Assembly: GCA_011051655.1 (NCBI GenBank)
Contig: DRKS01000006.1
Span: 36,943-100,942, forward strand
Length of the DNA stretch: 64,000 nt
Direction: 5' to 3'
Source: Sedimenticola sp.
GTDB taxonomy: Bacteria > Pseudomonadota > Gammaproteobacteria > Chromatiales > Chromatiaceae
Shown: positions 48,040-56,257 of the stretch, piece after piece
How the letters are laid out: each line of letters starts with the position of its first letter
Numbering within the stretch: the stretch's first letter is position 1
Translations under genes and position numbers: made by a program
The notes under the pieces: generated by a model
The model's input: only the letters and a program-made list of their open reading frames with translations
The model's database searches: none
What the model was told of the DNA's origin: nothing

Positions 48040-48969
48040 TCACAACAACTCGTCAGGCAGAATGTCACCACGCAGGCGCAATGCCAGAGCGGCGCGCGAG
48101 GCGGGCCATAGCAGCACCGCCAGGGCCAGCATGCGCCGCTTGAGGCCCGGCTGCGCCATGAAATGGCGCACCAGCGGCCATTTGTCGCCCTTGAGCCAGG
48201 CATCCCGCGCTTCAGTCAGGCCGATCACTTCCAGGAGCGTTGCGATCTCACCCGCATATTCGCGATCGAATCCCGGATAACGCATACGATACCGATCCAG
48301 CATCAGCAGCGATTCCGAGCGGAGCAGGTCAGGATGCTTGAAGGTCCAGCTGCTGGCATGCACGCGCCAGCGCGCCAGCGCCTCGGGCACGCCATCGATG
48401 TCCCAGTCGTGGGCGATGCGGCGGAACAGGTCCGCTTCCTCGATCATGTTGAAACGTGGGTCGAACCATTCGTCCTGGGCCTCCAGCGCACTCCGGCGCA
48501 AGACAACGGTTTCCATGGACAGGAAGTAGCGGCCAAGCAACTGGCGGAAGCAACGGCCTCGCCCCGGCAGCACGCCGTTGTAGGATCGCCGCTCATCGCC
48601 GCGCGCATTGAAGAAGATGGTATCTGAGTACACCAGCCCGACATCGGGATCATCGAACAGCGGCATCTGCCTCTCAAGCTTTGTCGGCAGCCACAGGTCA
48701 TCGCAATCGAGAAAGGCAATGAACTCACCGCGGGCCTCGCGAATTGCCAGGTTGCGCGCCTGTCCCAGCGGGGTGAAATCTACCGCCAGGAAGTAGCGGA
48801 TGCGCGGGTCGGCGCGCCCGCGAACGACCTCCGCCGTGTCGTCGGTCGAGCGATTATCCCAGAATATGATCTCCCAGTCGGTCCAGGTCTGTGCCAGAAC
48901 TGAGTCCACTGCCGCTCCCACGTAGGGGCCGGCGTTGTAGCCGTTCATGATGATGGATACCTTTGGCAT
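48040..48969 (-). CDS. Glycosyltransferase family 2
   Basis: The 309-residue GT-A enzyme has SIIMNGYNAGPYVGAAVDSV, WDNRSTDDT and the metal-site FLDCDDLWLP. It lies immediately after the DegT aminotransferase (3-base gap) that ends the CDP-sugar block, so it may transfer the sugar those genes make. This assignment is inference from position only. Confidence 0.92.
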   Translation of the reverse strand: MPKVSIIMNGYNAGPYVGAAVDSVLAQTWTDWEIIFWDNRSTDDTAEVVRGRADPRIRYFLAVDFTPLGQARNLAIREARGEFIAFLDCDDLWLPTKLERQMPLFDDPDVGLVYSDTIFFNARGDERRSYNGVLPGRGRCFRQLLGRYFLSMETVVLRRSALEAQDEWFDPRFNMIEEADLFRRIAHDWDIDGVPEALARWRVHASSWTFKHPDLLRSESLLMLDRYRMRYPGFDREYAGEIATLLEVIGLTEARDAWLKGDKWPLVRHFMAQPGLKRRMLALAVLLWPASRAALALRLRGDILPDELL

Positions 48970-48972
48970 ACG

Positions 48973-50103
48973 TCAGACCAACGCCGCGTTCAGGGCATCA
49001 CAAATGAAACCGATATCAGTAGCAGTAAGATCAGGATGCAACGGCAACGTCAGAAGCTCCGCGTAAACCCTCTCCGTCACCGGCAACGGCGCCTGCCCGG
49101 GGCGCGTGAAATAGCTCAGCGTATGGTTCGGGCGGTAGTGCACGCCAGTCTCAATGCCCCGTTCACGCAATACGCGACGCAAACCATCACGGTCGCGCAG
49201 GCCGATGATGCGTACCGGAAAGATATGCGGCACCACGGTGTCGAAGGATTGCAGCACCGGCCGGATCTCCGCATGCCCGCGTAGCGCCTCGACATACTGC
49301 TGCGCCAGCGCTTGACGACGAGCTGCAAGCTCAGCGCGACGACCCAACTGCACGCGGCCGATGGCGGCCATAATGTCACTCATGTGGTAGCGCCAGCCCT
49401 GTGCCGTGACATCGAAATCCCAGCTGCGCTGACTGGAGAAACGTGCTGCAGTGTCGTTCTCCACACCTAGCAACCGCGCATCACGGACACGGGCCAACAC
49501 TGTCGCGTCATCGCTGACGACACAGCCACCCTCGCCCGATGTGATGTTCTTGATGCCATCGAAGCTGAAACAGGCGATGTCGCCGCTGCCGCCGACCGGC
49601 ACGCCGCGATGCGTCGAGCCGAAGGCATGCGCCGCGTCCTCCACCACACGTAACCCATGCTCGGCGGCAAAGGTGCACACCTCATCGAGGGTGCCGACAC
49701 CACCGGCGTAATGGACCGGCATTACGGCCCGCGCTCTCGCCGTCAACCGGCGTCCTGCATCCGCTGAATCCAACGTGCATGAATCCTCGCGGATATCGCA
49801 GGCCACCGGGGTCGCCCCCGTCGCGGCGATGGCCTGGAAGGAGGCGACATAGGTCAGCGACGGCACCAACACCTCGTCACCGCGGCCAATCCCGCAGGCC
49901 TGCAAGGCCAGCTGCAAAGCCGCCGTGCCATTCACCACGCAGACCACCGGCCGGCCGAGATAAGTCGCCAGCTCCTCCTCGAAGGCCCGGACCTCGCTCC
50001 CCATGCCGAGGAAAGCCCGCTCCAGCGGACGCTGCACTGCCTTGTGCTCGGCCGGGCCCAGGCTCGCCTTGGAAAGGCGCAGAAGGCGGGATGGCTTACT
50101 CAT
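48973..50103 (-). CDS. DegT/DnrJ/EryC1 sugar aminotransferase
   Basis: The 376-residue PLP enzyme has GRGDEVLVPSLTYVASF, VVEDAAHAFGS and the PLP lysine in FSFDGIKNITSGEGG. It lacks the His-for-Lys exchange of RfbH-type 3-dehydratases, so it should transaminate. With RfbF and RfbG upstream, a CDP-4-keto-6-deoxyhexose or its epimer is a likely substrate. Its ATG at 50103 overlaps rfbF (ATGA). Confidence 0.9.
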   Translation of the reverse strand: MSKPSRLLRLSKASLGPAEHKAVQRPLERAFLGMGSEVRAFEEELATYLGRPVVCVVNGTAALQLALQACGIGRGDEVLVPSLTYVASFQAIAATGATPVACDIREDSCTLDSADAGRRLTARARAVMPVHYAGGVGTLDEVCTFAAEHGLRVVEDAAHAFGSTHRGVPVGGSGDIACFSFDGIKNITSGEGGCVVSDDATVLARVRDARLLGVENDTAARFSSQRSWDFDVTAQGWRYHMSDIMAAIGRVQLGRRAELAARRQALAQQYVEALRGHAEIRPVLQSFDTVVPHIFPVRIIGLRDRDGLRRVLRERGIETGVHYRPNHTLSYFTRPGQAPLPVTERVYAELLTLPLHPDLTATDIGFICDALNAALV

Positions 50104-50864
50104 GCCAGCCAAGGCGCCCGCCCGCTTTCCCACAATGCCTCCAGGACATCGCGGTCACGCTTGGTGTCCATACACTGCCAGAAGCCGTCGTGGCGATAGG
50201 CCACGAGTTGACCGGCCGCGGCCACCCGCTCCAGAGGCTCCTGCTCCAGCACGGTGTCATCACCTGCGATGAAATCGAGGAATGCTGGCTCGCAGACAAA
50301 GAAGCCACCATTGATCCATCCGTCATGCACCTGCGGCTTCTCGCTGAAGGCCACCACTTGGTCGCCATTCATGGTCAACTCGCCAAAACGCGCCGCGGGA
50401 TGGACCGCGGTCACCGTGACCAGCCGACCGTGGCGGCGATGGAAGTCCAGCAGGCGATCGAGATCGATTGAGGCAAGGCCATCGCCGTAGGTCAGCATGA
50501 AGGTACCGTCACAGACATGGTTCGCCAAGCGCTTGACACGACCACCGGTCAAGGAGCGGACACCGGTATCCACGAGCGTGACCCTCCAGTCGACCGCGGA
50601 GGCTTGCAGCGGCATTACCGCGCCCGTCCCCAGGTCCACGCTGAAATCGCTGCTCAGCGCCCGGTAGTTGAGGAAATATTCCTTGACCACCTCGGCCTTG
50701 TAGCCGAGCGCGACGACGAAATCCTTGTGACCGAAAGCGGCGTAGCGCCGCATAATGTGCCAGAGGATGGGACGACCGCCGATGGTCACCATCGGCTTGG
50801 GCACCAGATCAGTGTATTCGGCGAGGCGGGTTCCGAAGCCGCCGGCAAGGATGATGGTCTTCAC
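50100..50864 (-). CDS. rfbF: Glucose-1-phosphate cytidylyltransferase
   Basis: The 254-residue enzyme reads KTIILAGGFGTRLAEYTDL and VPKPMVTIGGRPILWHIM, the nucleotidyltransferase signature, and has the RfbF-type NGGFFVCEP and VYR-like HDGFWQCMDTKRD. It makes CDP-glucose from glucose-1-phosphate and CTP. A GTG at 50864 is used because it overlaps the preceding stop (GTGA) and starts at the family's first strand; the frame continues a few codons upstream. Confidence 0.95.
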   Translation of the reverse strand: MKTIILAGGFGTRLAEYTDLVPKPMVTIGGRPILWHIMRRYAAFGHKDFVVALGYKAEVVKEYFLNYRALSSDFSVDLGTGAVMPLQASAVDWRVTLVDTGVRSLTGGRVKRLANHVCDGTFMLTYGDGLASIDLDRLLDFHRRHGRLVTVTAVHPAARFGELTMNGDQVVAFSEKPQVHDGWINGGFFVCEPAFLDFIAGDDTVLEQEPLERVAAAGQLVAYRHDGFWQCMDTKRDRDVLEALWESGRAPWLA

Positions 50865-51298
50865 GTAGTCTCCCAATCAAAAGCGATGGCCTCCGGCGCC
50901 AGGCGGTCGGCCTCGGCCGGGTCGTGCATCAGATCCGCAACATTGAGTAGCAGATTGAGTCCTTCTTCAAGACCCTGGAAACCCATCCAGAGACCTGGCG
51001 CGACGGTCAGCCGCCGGTAGTTATCCCTCGACAGGATGACCGACTGCGTCTGTCCGCGACTAACCGAACCCTCACGGTCGTCGTGGATCGCGAAGAGGAT
51101 TTCGCCCACCGGCACCACGATGTTGAGCGTCATCCTGCGGTGGCGCTTCCAGGCCTTGACGCGACCATGGCCGACCGTCGAAAAGTAGGCCTCGCCAAAG
51201 TCGCGAAAGCCCGGGCTGTCAGCCCGAATGGCGTGCAACACATCGCCCTCGGGTACCGGAACGATGGACAAAGGTGTCAGCATGACGCCCTTGATCAT
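50861..51298 (-). CDS. dTDP-4-dehydrorhamnose 3,5-epimerase-like cupin
   Basis: The 145-residue protein reads KAWKRHRRMTLNIVVPVGEI and RRLTVAPGLWMGFQGL, the RmlC-type cupin core with the catalytic His region. In a CDP-sugar operon it probably epimerises or isomerises CDP-4-keto-6-deoxyglucose rather than a dTDP sugar. The ATG at 51298 overlaps rfbG (ATGA). The family is shorter here than classic RmlC (about 180 residues). Confidence 0.82.
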   Translation of the reverse strand: MIKGVMLTPLSIVPVPEGDVLHAIRADSPGFRDFGEAYFSTVGHGRVKAWKRHRRMTLNIVVPVGEILFAIHDDREGSVSRGQTQSVILSRDNYRRLTVAPGLWMGFQGLEEGLNLLLNVADLMHDPAEADRLAPEAIAFDWETT

Positions 51299-52389
51299 CG
51301 CGCCCATGCCGCCCCCCCTTCGCGCGCCAGGGCCACGTAGTCCGCAATCTGCCCGCGTGTCACGTCGAGCATCGAGGCCCCCGGATGCTCGTAGTAACGT
51401 CGATACCATTCCGTCGTCATGACAACCGTCCGCGGAAAATCCAGCGTCGCCCGCCAGCCCAGCAGGGACAAGGCCTTGTCGCAATCGAGCTTGAGCAGGC
51501 CGGCTTCCGGACTTCCCCCAGGCTGCATCACCACCGTATGCCCGGCACCGGGCCAGTGCTTCACCATTGCAGCAAGCAGGGCCTGCACGCTGAAGTTCTG
51601 GTCCGGCGAGGGGCCGAAATTGAAGGGCTCGCCGTGCATTTCTGGCCGCACCGCCAATTGAGCCCCCAAGGTCAGATATCCCGACAAGGGCTCCAAAACA
51701 TGCTGCCACGGCCGGGTGGCGTGCGGATTGCGGATCTCGACGCTCCGGTTTTCGGCCCAGGCGCGCACACTGTCCGGCACAATACGATCCTCGGCCCAGT
51801 CGCCGCCGCCGATCACGTTGCCGGCCCGTCCCACCGCCAGGCGAACGGGGCCATCAGGCTCCTGAAAATAGCTGCACGCGTAAGTGCGGATAACCAGTTC
51901 CGCCGCACCCTTGGAGGCACTGTAGGGATCCTTGCCGCCCAGGCGATCAGTCTCACGGTAGCCCCACACCCACTCGACATTGTCATAACACTTGTCGCTG
52001 GTGATCATCACTGCCACGCACGGCCAGTCCACCGTCCGCAGCGCATCCAGCAGGTGCGCGGTGCCCATGACATTGACGGCCAGGGTATCGATCGGCTCGC
52101 GGTAGGAACGCCGCACCAGCGGCTGGGCCGCGAGGTGGAACACGAAATCGGGCCGCGCGCGGTGGATGGCACCACGCAAGGCCTTGCGGTCACGGATGTC
52201 GAGGCGGACATCGGTCAGATGGGCACCGAGCCCGGCGCACTCGAAATGCGAAGGCGAGGTCGGCACGGCATCGGAGATACCGGTGACGCGCGCGCCCAGC
52301 TCGATCAACCAGGCGGCGAGCCAGGAACCTTTGAAGCCGGTGTGGCCGGTGACGACGACCGACTTGCCATTAAAAATGCCCTTAAACAT
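51295..52389 (-). CDS. rfbG: CDP-glucose 4,6-dehydratase
   Basis: The 364-residue short-chain dehydrogenase has the NAD motif VVVTGHTGFKGSWLAAWL, FHLAAQPLVRRSY and the YSASKGAAELV active-site Tyr and Lys, as in RfbG. It converts CDP-glucose to CDP-4-keto-6-deoxyglucose. Position ahead of the epimerase and RfbF agrees. The ATG at 52389 overlaps the sulfotransferase gene by eight bases. Confidence 0.95.
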   Translation of the reverse strand: MFKGIFNGKSVVVTGHTGFKGSWLAAWLIELGARVTGISDAVPTSPSHFECAGLGAHLTDVRLDIRDRKALRGAIHRARPDFVFHLAAQPLVRRSYREPIDTLAVNVMGTAHLLDALRTVDWPCVAVMITSDKCYDNVEWVWGYRETDRLGGKDPYSASKGAAELVIRTYACSYFQEPDGPVRLAVGRAGNVIGGGDWAEDRIVPDSVRAWAENRSVEIRNPHATRPWQHVLEPLSGYLTLGAQLAVRPEMHGEPFNFGPSPDQNFSVQALLAAMVKHWPGAGHTVVMQPGGSPEAGLLKLDCDKALSLLGWRATLDFPRTVVMTTEWYRRYYEHPGASMLDVTRGQIADYVALAREGGAAWAR

Positions 52390-53368
52390 TTGTTAATCCC
52401 TTCCCCCGAAGCCTTGCGCGCATAAATTGAATTGTGTCGATGACGCGCCACCAAAGAATATGGCCTATTCCGCGCGCCAAATCGATGATCAGCGCAGGCA
52501 CAGCAAAGAACCCATGGATATTGCCTGTGCAGCATCCGGGCTCGATATCAAGTTTCAACTTGCGCCGCAGAACCGCTGCCAGCAGCGATGCCGCTGCCGG
52601 CGGCGGCACCGCAACCGGCGCCGAGCCATACATGCCGCCCTGAACATTGCGCAGCGAAGTCTCTCCGTAAAGTCTCTCGAAGAGCGACTTTGCCCGCGCG
52701 CGAAGCTGCGTCGGCCGAGTTCCATCGATACCGAGGAAACGAGACAATACCAATAACTCTTCGTCACCATTCAACAGTCGCTCATAGGCGATAAACGCAA
52801 TATCAACTTGCCGCTCTGGATGACTGTCAAGAAAGAGGTGGACATCCCGGTAGCTGCGCCAATAATCGAGCGCAACTACCGAAGCCGGAACGCCGAAAGC
52901 ACGAATTGCCGACTGCATGACCGATTCAGGAGCGCGTACCACGCAAACCACTTTTGCGTCTGGAAACAGCGCAAACACATGGTCCAGGTACGACGCATGA
53001 ATTGGTGTTTTTTCCACCCAGCGCCGCCGAACAGTATCAGCGGGCGAACATGCGGCCACCAGGCTTTCCAACAGAACGTCTGCACGCAACGTACCTGCGG
53101 ATGCCTCGGCTGCCAACATTGTCCACGCCGCAGATGGCACCCGCAGGAATCCTCGAGTGCATTTTTCGATAATGCCCCGCAGGCGATCTTCATCGATATG
53201 AGGATTCTGCGGCAGATAGCGCGGTCGGTGCATTTGATAACCGCCACCTATGGTAACCTGCGGTAGCAGCGCATCGAAGAAATGCGTCTCCGGACAGGAA
53301 AAGAACCCCTCCCCAGCACAGGCAAGGCACTGCACCCATGTGGTGCCAGAACGCGCCGCCCCCACCAC
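52382..53368 (-). CDS. Sulfotransferase family protein
   Basis: The 328-residue frame starts with GAARSGTTWVQCLA, the 5'-phosphosulfate loop, and has KVVCVVRAPESVMQSAI for the 3'-phosphate, both typical of PAPS-dependent sulfotransferases. It could sulfate the glycan. The GTG start leaves only three residues before the loop. The frame is open upstream with AKWVNPVFV, the expected first strand, but no standard start codon occurs there, so the real start may be non-standard. The C-terminus has a hydrophobic helix. Confidence 0.82.
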   Translation of the reverse strand: MVGAARSGTTWVQCLACAGEGFFSCPETHFFDALLPQVTIGGGYQMHRPRYLPQNPHIDEDRLRGIIEKCTRGFLRVPSAAWTMLAAEASAGTLRADVLLESLVAACSPADTVRRRWVEKTPIHASYLDHVFALFPDAKVVCVVRAPESVMQSAIRAFGVPASVVALDYWRSYRDVHLFLDSHPERQVDIAFIAYERLLNGDEELLVLSRFLGIDGTRPTQLRARAKSLFERLYGETSLRNVQGGMYGSAPVAVPPPAAASLLAAVLRRKLKLDIEPGCCTGNIHGFFAVPALIIDLARGIGHILWWRVIDTIQFMRARLRGKGLTNV

Positions 53369-53411
53369 AAAGACCGGATTGACCCACTTAGCTATCGCAG
53401 TACTCCCTGCA

Positions 53412-54209
53412 TCAGCCCGCGTAGATACCGAACTTCGGTGGCTCGCCAGTCTTTTCAGCGCGGATCACTGCATTCACCGGCTGTGCGAAGCGCACAGCAC
53501 GCTTGAGCCATTCGCGTATTCTCAGCAACGGATGCCGATACGATGTCCACACGAACTCGACCTGCTTAACAGCAAAGCCCGCCAATTCGAGTTCTGCCGC
53601 GATCAATCCTGGCGTGTAACTGCGGCAATGACCTTCCTTGTTGGCCAAACTGCCACAGTTCGGACAGCATATCGTCATGAACTGAAGCTCCTCGTACAGC
53701 GGCACCGAACAGATAATAGCTCCGCCAGGACGAAGGACGCGATGGATTTCAAGCAGTATCTTCGGCAAGATTGGCGCCTGGATATGCTCAAGAACCTCGA
53801 GGGCGCAGACCTGATCAGTGGAACTGCTGTCGACGGTGCGTAGGTCTTGAACATGGAACCGTCCATCCGGATATAATGTCTGCATGCGCCTGACCAACTC
53901 CGTGGAAACATCAATGCCCACGTAGTTATCCTTGTTGCGCATCAGTTCGTAGACCTCACCGGTGCCGATACCCCAATCGAGTATGCTGCTGTTGTGGTCG
54001 ATTAATCTCGAAACCAAGCGGAAACGCGCCTCCTTCTCGATGAAAGTCTTCAGCATCACCTTTGCCTTGAAATCCCACAGCTTTGCCGTCGAGATCTCAC
54101 CGATGTCGTTCAGACGCCCATCGTAACTCCAGAGCAGATCGTCCATCCTGCAATTTTTAGCATACATTCCGCGAATCCTGTCGGCAAGAAATGGGTTTTC
54201 GTTCTGCAT
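53412..54209 (-). CDS. Class I SAM-dependent methyltransferase
   Basis: The 265-residue protein has SSILDWGIGTGEVYELM (SAM site), DQVCALEVLEHIQAPILPK and CCPNCGSLANKEGHCRSY, a Cys-rich stretch resembling the one in the methyltransferase at 36054-36773. Glycan methylation is likely, target unknown. It precedes the sulfotransferase by 43 bases, and its composition is A+T-richer than the CDP-sugar genes. Confidence 0.87.
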   Translation of the reverse strand: MQNENPFLADRIRGMYAKNCRMDDLLWSYDGRLNDIGEISTAKLWDFKAKVMLKTFIEKEARFRLVSRLIDHNSSILDWGIGTGEVYELMRNKDNYVGIDVSTELVRRMQTLYPDGRFHVQDLRTVDSSSTDQVCALEVLEHIQAPILPKILLEIHRVLRPGGAIICSVPLYEELQFMTICCPNCGSLANKEGHCRSYTPGLIAAELELAGFAVKQVEFVWTSYRHPLLRIREWLKRAVRFAQPVNAVIRAEKTGEPPKFGIYAG

Positions 54210-54224
54210 AATTCTCCAGTATGA

Positions 54225-55421
54225 CTATCTGGCCAAGGCGACGTAGGCGGACACCATACGTTCCACCGAGAAATGTGATTGCAACCTCTCATAGCCTGCC
54301 TCCCCAAGCCGATCGGCCAAGCCACGGTCATTCACCAGTTTGAGAATGGCTCCAGCCAATGCCTCTTCGCTACCGGCTGTCACAACGTAACCGGTGGCAC
54401 CATGTTGAACTATTTCCTTCATCCCTCCGATATTGGAAACAACGACAGGTTTACGATTTTGCATGGCCTCCAGAAGAACCATACCGAAACTTTCGAATTC
54501 TATCGAAGGCAGAACCACAACATCGACATGCGCCATTTTCTCGGCCGCATCAGCGACAAAGCCACAAAACTTAACCCGATCCTTGACTCCGAGAGCAAGA
54601 GCCTCCGCCTGCAAGCGATCAGCATAGCATTCGCTTCCTTTCCCAAAGATTCGCAGTCCCACCCTTGCCGGCAGCTTTGGCAACGCAGCCACCAAGATAT
54701 GTAGGCCCTTGTGCGGGTTAAGTTCACCGAAAAAACCAATGATGAAATCTTCCCTGACAAACTCCTGTAGTGACCGCTGTGCCCGGACGGGGACGCCATT
54801 GTAAATGACAAGGGGAAGAGTCGTGATGAATCTATCAGCCTTAACCGTCTGGGCACACGCGGAGGACACCGCTACCAGCCCTGTTGTCGCCCACTCAGTT
54901 AAGCGGTCATGGACCCAATCGACCGGCAAAGTCAGCCAACGCGGATGCCTTGCCAAGCCGTGGATCACCATGAAATTACGCCTTACCCCAGCCAACTTGG
55001 CGCCAATCACAGCAGCTCGATTAAACATTCCCCCAGGGTAACCACCGTTGTGGGAAAACGACACGGCCACCCCGTATTGCTGGCAAAGACGGGCAAAAAA
55101 AGCCGTCGCCCATAGCCATTGGATGGGAGCAAAAAGACGATGGAAAACTCGTACCATCAATGACCGCAGCCCCTTGCCGTAGGCGCCCGAATACAATCCT
55201 GGTGTCAAATCCCACATCGGCGCCTCGATAATGGTTAGCGGTCTTTGTTGAGCCAACACACGGAACTTCGCTAGCCCACCATGCCCCTTGTTAAGCACAA
55301 GGATAAGCCGCCATTCCTCCCCCCCTGCATCTAGTTGCGGCCAATGCCGCAAGAGATGGGTCAGAACGGTAACTACACCACCTTGCGTCGGACTCTGTGC
55401 CACAAAGAGAATAGAAGTCAC
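54225..55421 (-). CDS. Glycosyltransferase family 4
   Basis: The 398-residue GT-B enzyme has SPTQGGVVTVLTHLL at the acceptor loop, IGFFGELNPHKGLHILV and PSIEFESFGMVLLEAMQNRKP with donor-site Glu residues. The GTG at 55421 overlaps the upstream methyltransferase stop (GTGA). The donor sugar is unknown. Confidence 0.92.
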   Translation of the reverse strand: MTSILFVAQSPTQGGVVTVLTHLLRHWPQLDAGGEEWRLILVLNKGHGGLAKFRVLAQQRPLTIIEAPMWDLTPGLYSGAYGKGLRSLMVRVFHRLFAPIQWLWATAFFARLCQQYGVAVSFSHNGGYPGGMFNRAAVIGAKLAGVRRNFMVIHGLARHPRWLTLPVDWVHDRLTEWATTGLVAVSSACAQTVKADRFITTLPLVIYNGVPVRAQRSLQEFVREDFIIGFFGELNPHKGLHILVAALPKLPARVGLRIFGKGSECYADRLQAEALALGVKDRVKFCGFVADAAEKMAHVDVVVLPSIEFESFGMVLLEAMQNRKPVVVSNIGGMKEIVQHGATGYVVTAGSEEALAGAILKLVNDRGLADRLGEAGYERLQSHFSVERMVSAYVALAR

Positions 55422-56203
55422 TTGTCGAATTCACCCCTATGATGGGATATGCCACATCGCACTACTCCAGCGAAGATCAGGTCTTCACGCCTCCAGAGGC
55501 CCATTTGGCGCACGGGAAAACCGTCAATCCAGTCATCGATTCGAATCACCGGGGGAGGAAAACAGAATGGCTCGATCTCAAGATTCAGATCACGATAAGA
55601 TCCTGTTGGAATATCTGAATTCCTTCTGCATGTGGGATGCGTCGAGGTCAGCAGATAGCTGATGTCGCTTTGACCGAAGTTCTCCAGGGCATTTCGTATA
55701 TCCGCATTCGATAGATGGAACAGTACATCGCGACAAATCCAAAGATCGCTTGGCGGAAGCAAGTCGTGACGAATATCAATTACGCAGAATGTTCTGGTAT
55801 CGTCTCCATATCGCTCCTGGTTGCACGCCACGAGAGACGCCACAATATCGCCACCTACATAGCTTGTTCCAGGCGGCAAATCGACAAATCTGAACCAGTT
55901 GAAATCACCGCAAGGTGCATCAAGTATCCGGCGAATATTCAGTCGTCGCACCAAATCAGCAAGTTCGCGACGCAGATTCTCTGTGTAGCCTACGGTGGAC
56001 CCTGGGCCGGATGCACTTTCGGCACTACCCCACAGATTGGTCTGGTAGATATGCGTAAAGAATGCCTTCGCGTCGCCAAAACTGGCCGCTTGCCGACTCA
56101 GGTTGTAATGCCCATAGGCTTTCAGCAGCCGGCGGCCTAGCTGCGATTTATCAAGTAGCAGACGAATGCTGTGCTTAAGTACCTTTGCCATCACCTCAAC
56201 CAT
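55418..56203 (-). CDS. Class I SAM methyltransferase-like protein (paralog of 38310-39122)
   Basis: The 261-residue protein has FTHIYQTNLWGSAESASGPG, RILDAPCGDFNWFRF and SDLWICRDVLFHLS, matching the 38310-39122 protein at most positions in the core. It should bind SAM by the APCGDFNW loop. Start candidates are ATG at 56203 and ATG at 56191. The 54 bases upstream are empty. Function is unknown. Confidence 0.83.
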   Translation of the reverse strand: MVEVMAKVLKHSIRLLLDKSQLGRRLLKAYGHYNLSRQAASFGDAKAFFTHIYQTNLWGSAESASGPGSTVGYTENLRRELADLVRRLNIRRILDAPCGDFNWFRFVDLPPGTSYVGGDIVASLVACNQERYGDDTRTFCVIDIRHDLLPPSDLWICRDVLFHLSNADIRNALENFGQSDISYLLTSTHPTCRRNSDIPTGSYRDLNLEIEPFCFPPPVIRIDDWIDGFPVRQMGLWRREDLIFAGVVRCGISHHRGEFDK

Positions 56204-56257
56204 TCATCCCGGATATACCTCGCATTCTCGTCTGAACTTCTGACTGTATTCGGATGC

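Noticed and set aside
48973..50103. RfbH-type CDP-4-keto-6-deoxyglucose 3-dehydratase
   Set aside because: A PLP lysine is present and the protein is shorter than RfbH, without its iron-sulfur cysteines.
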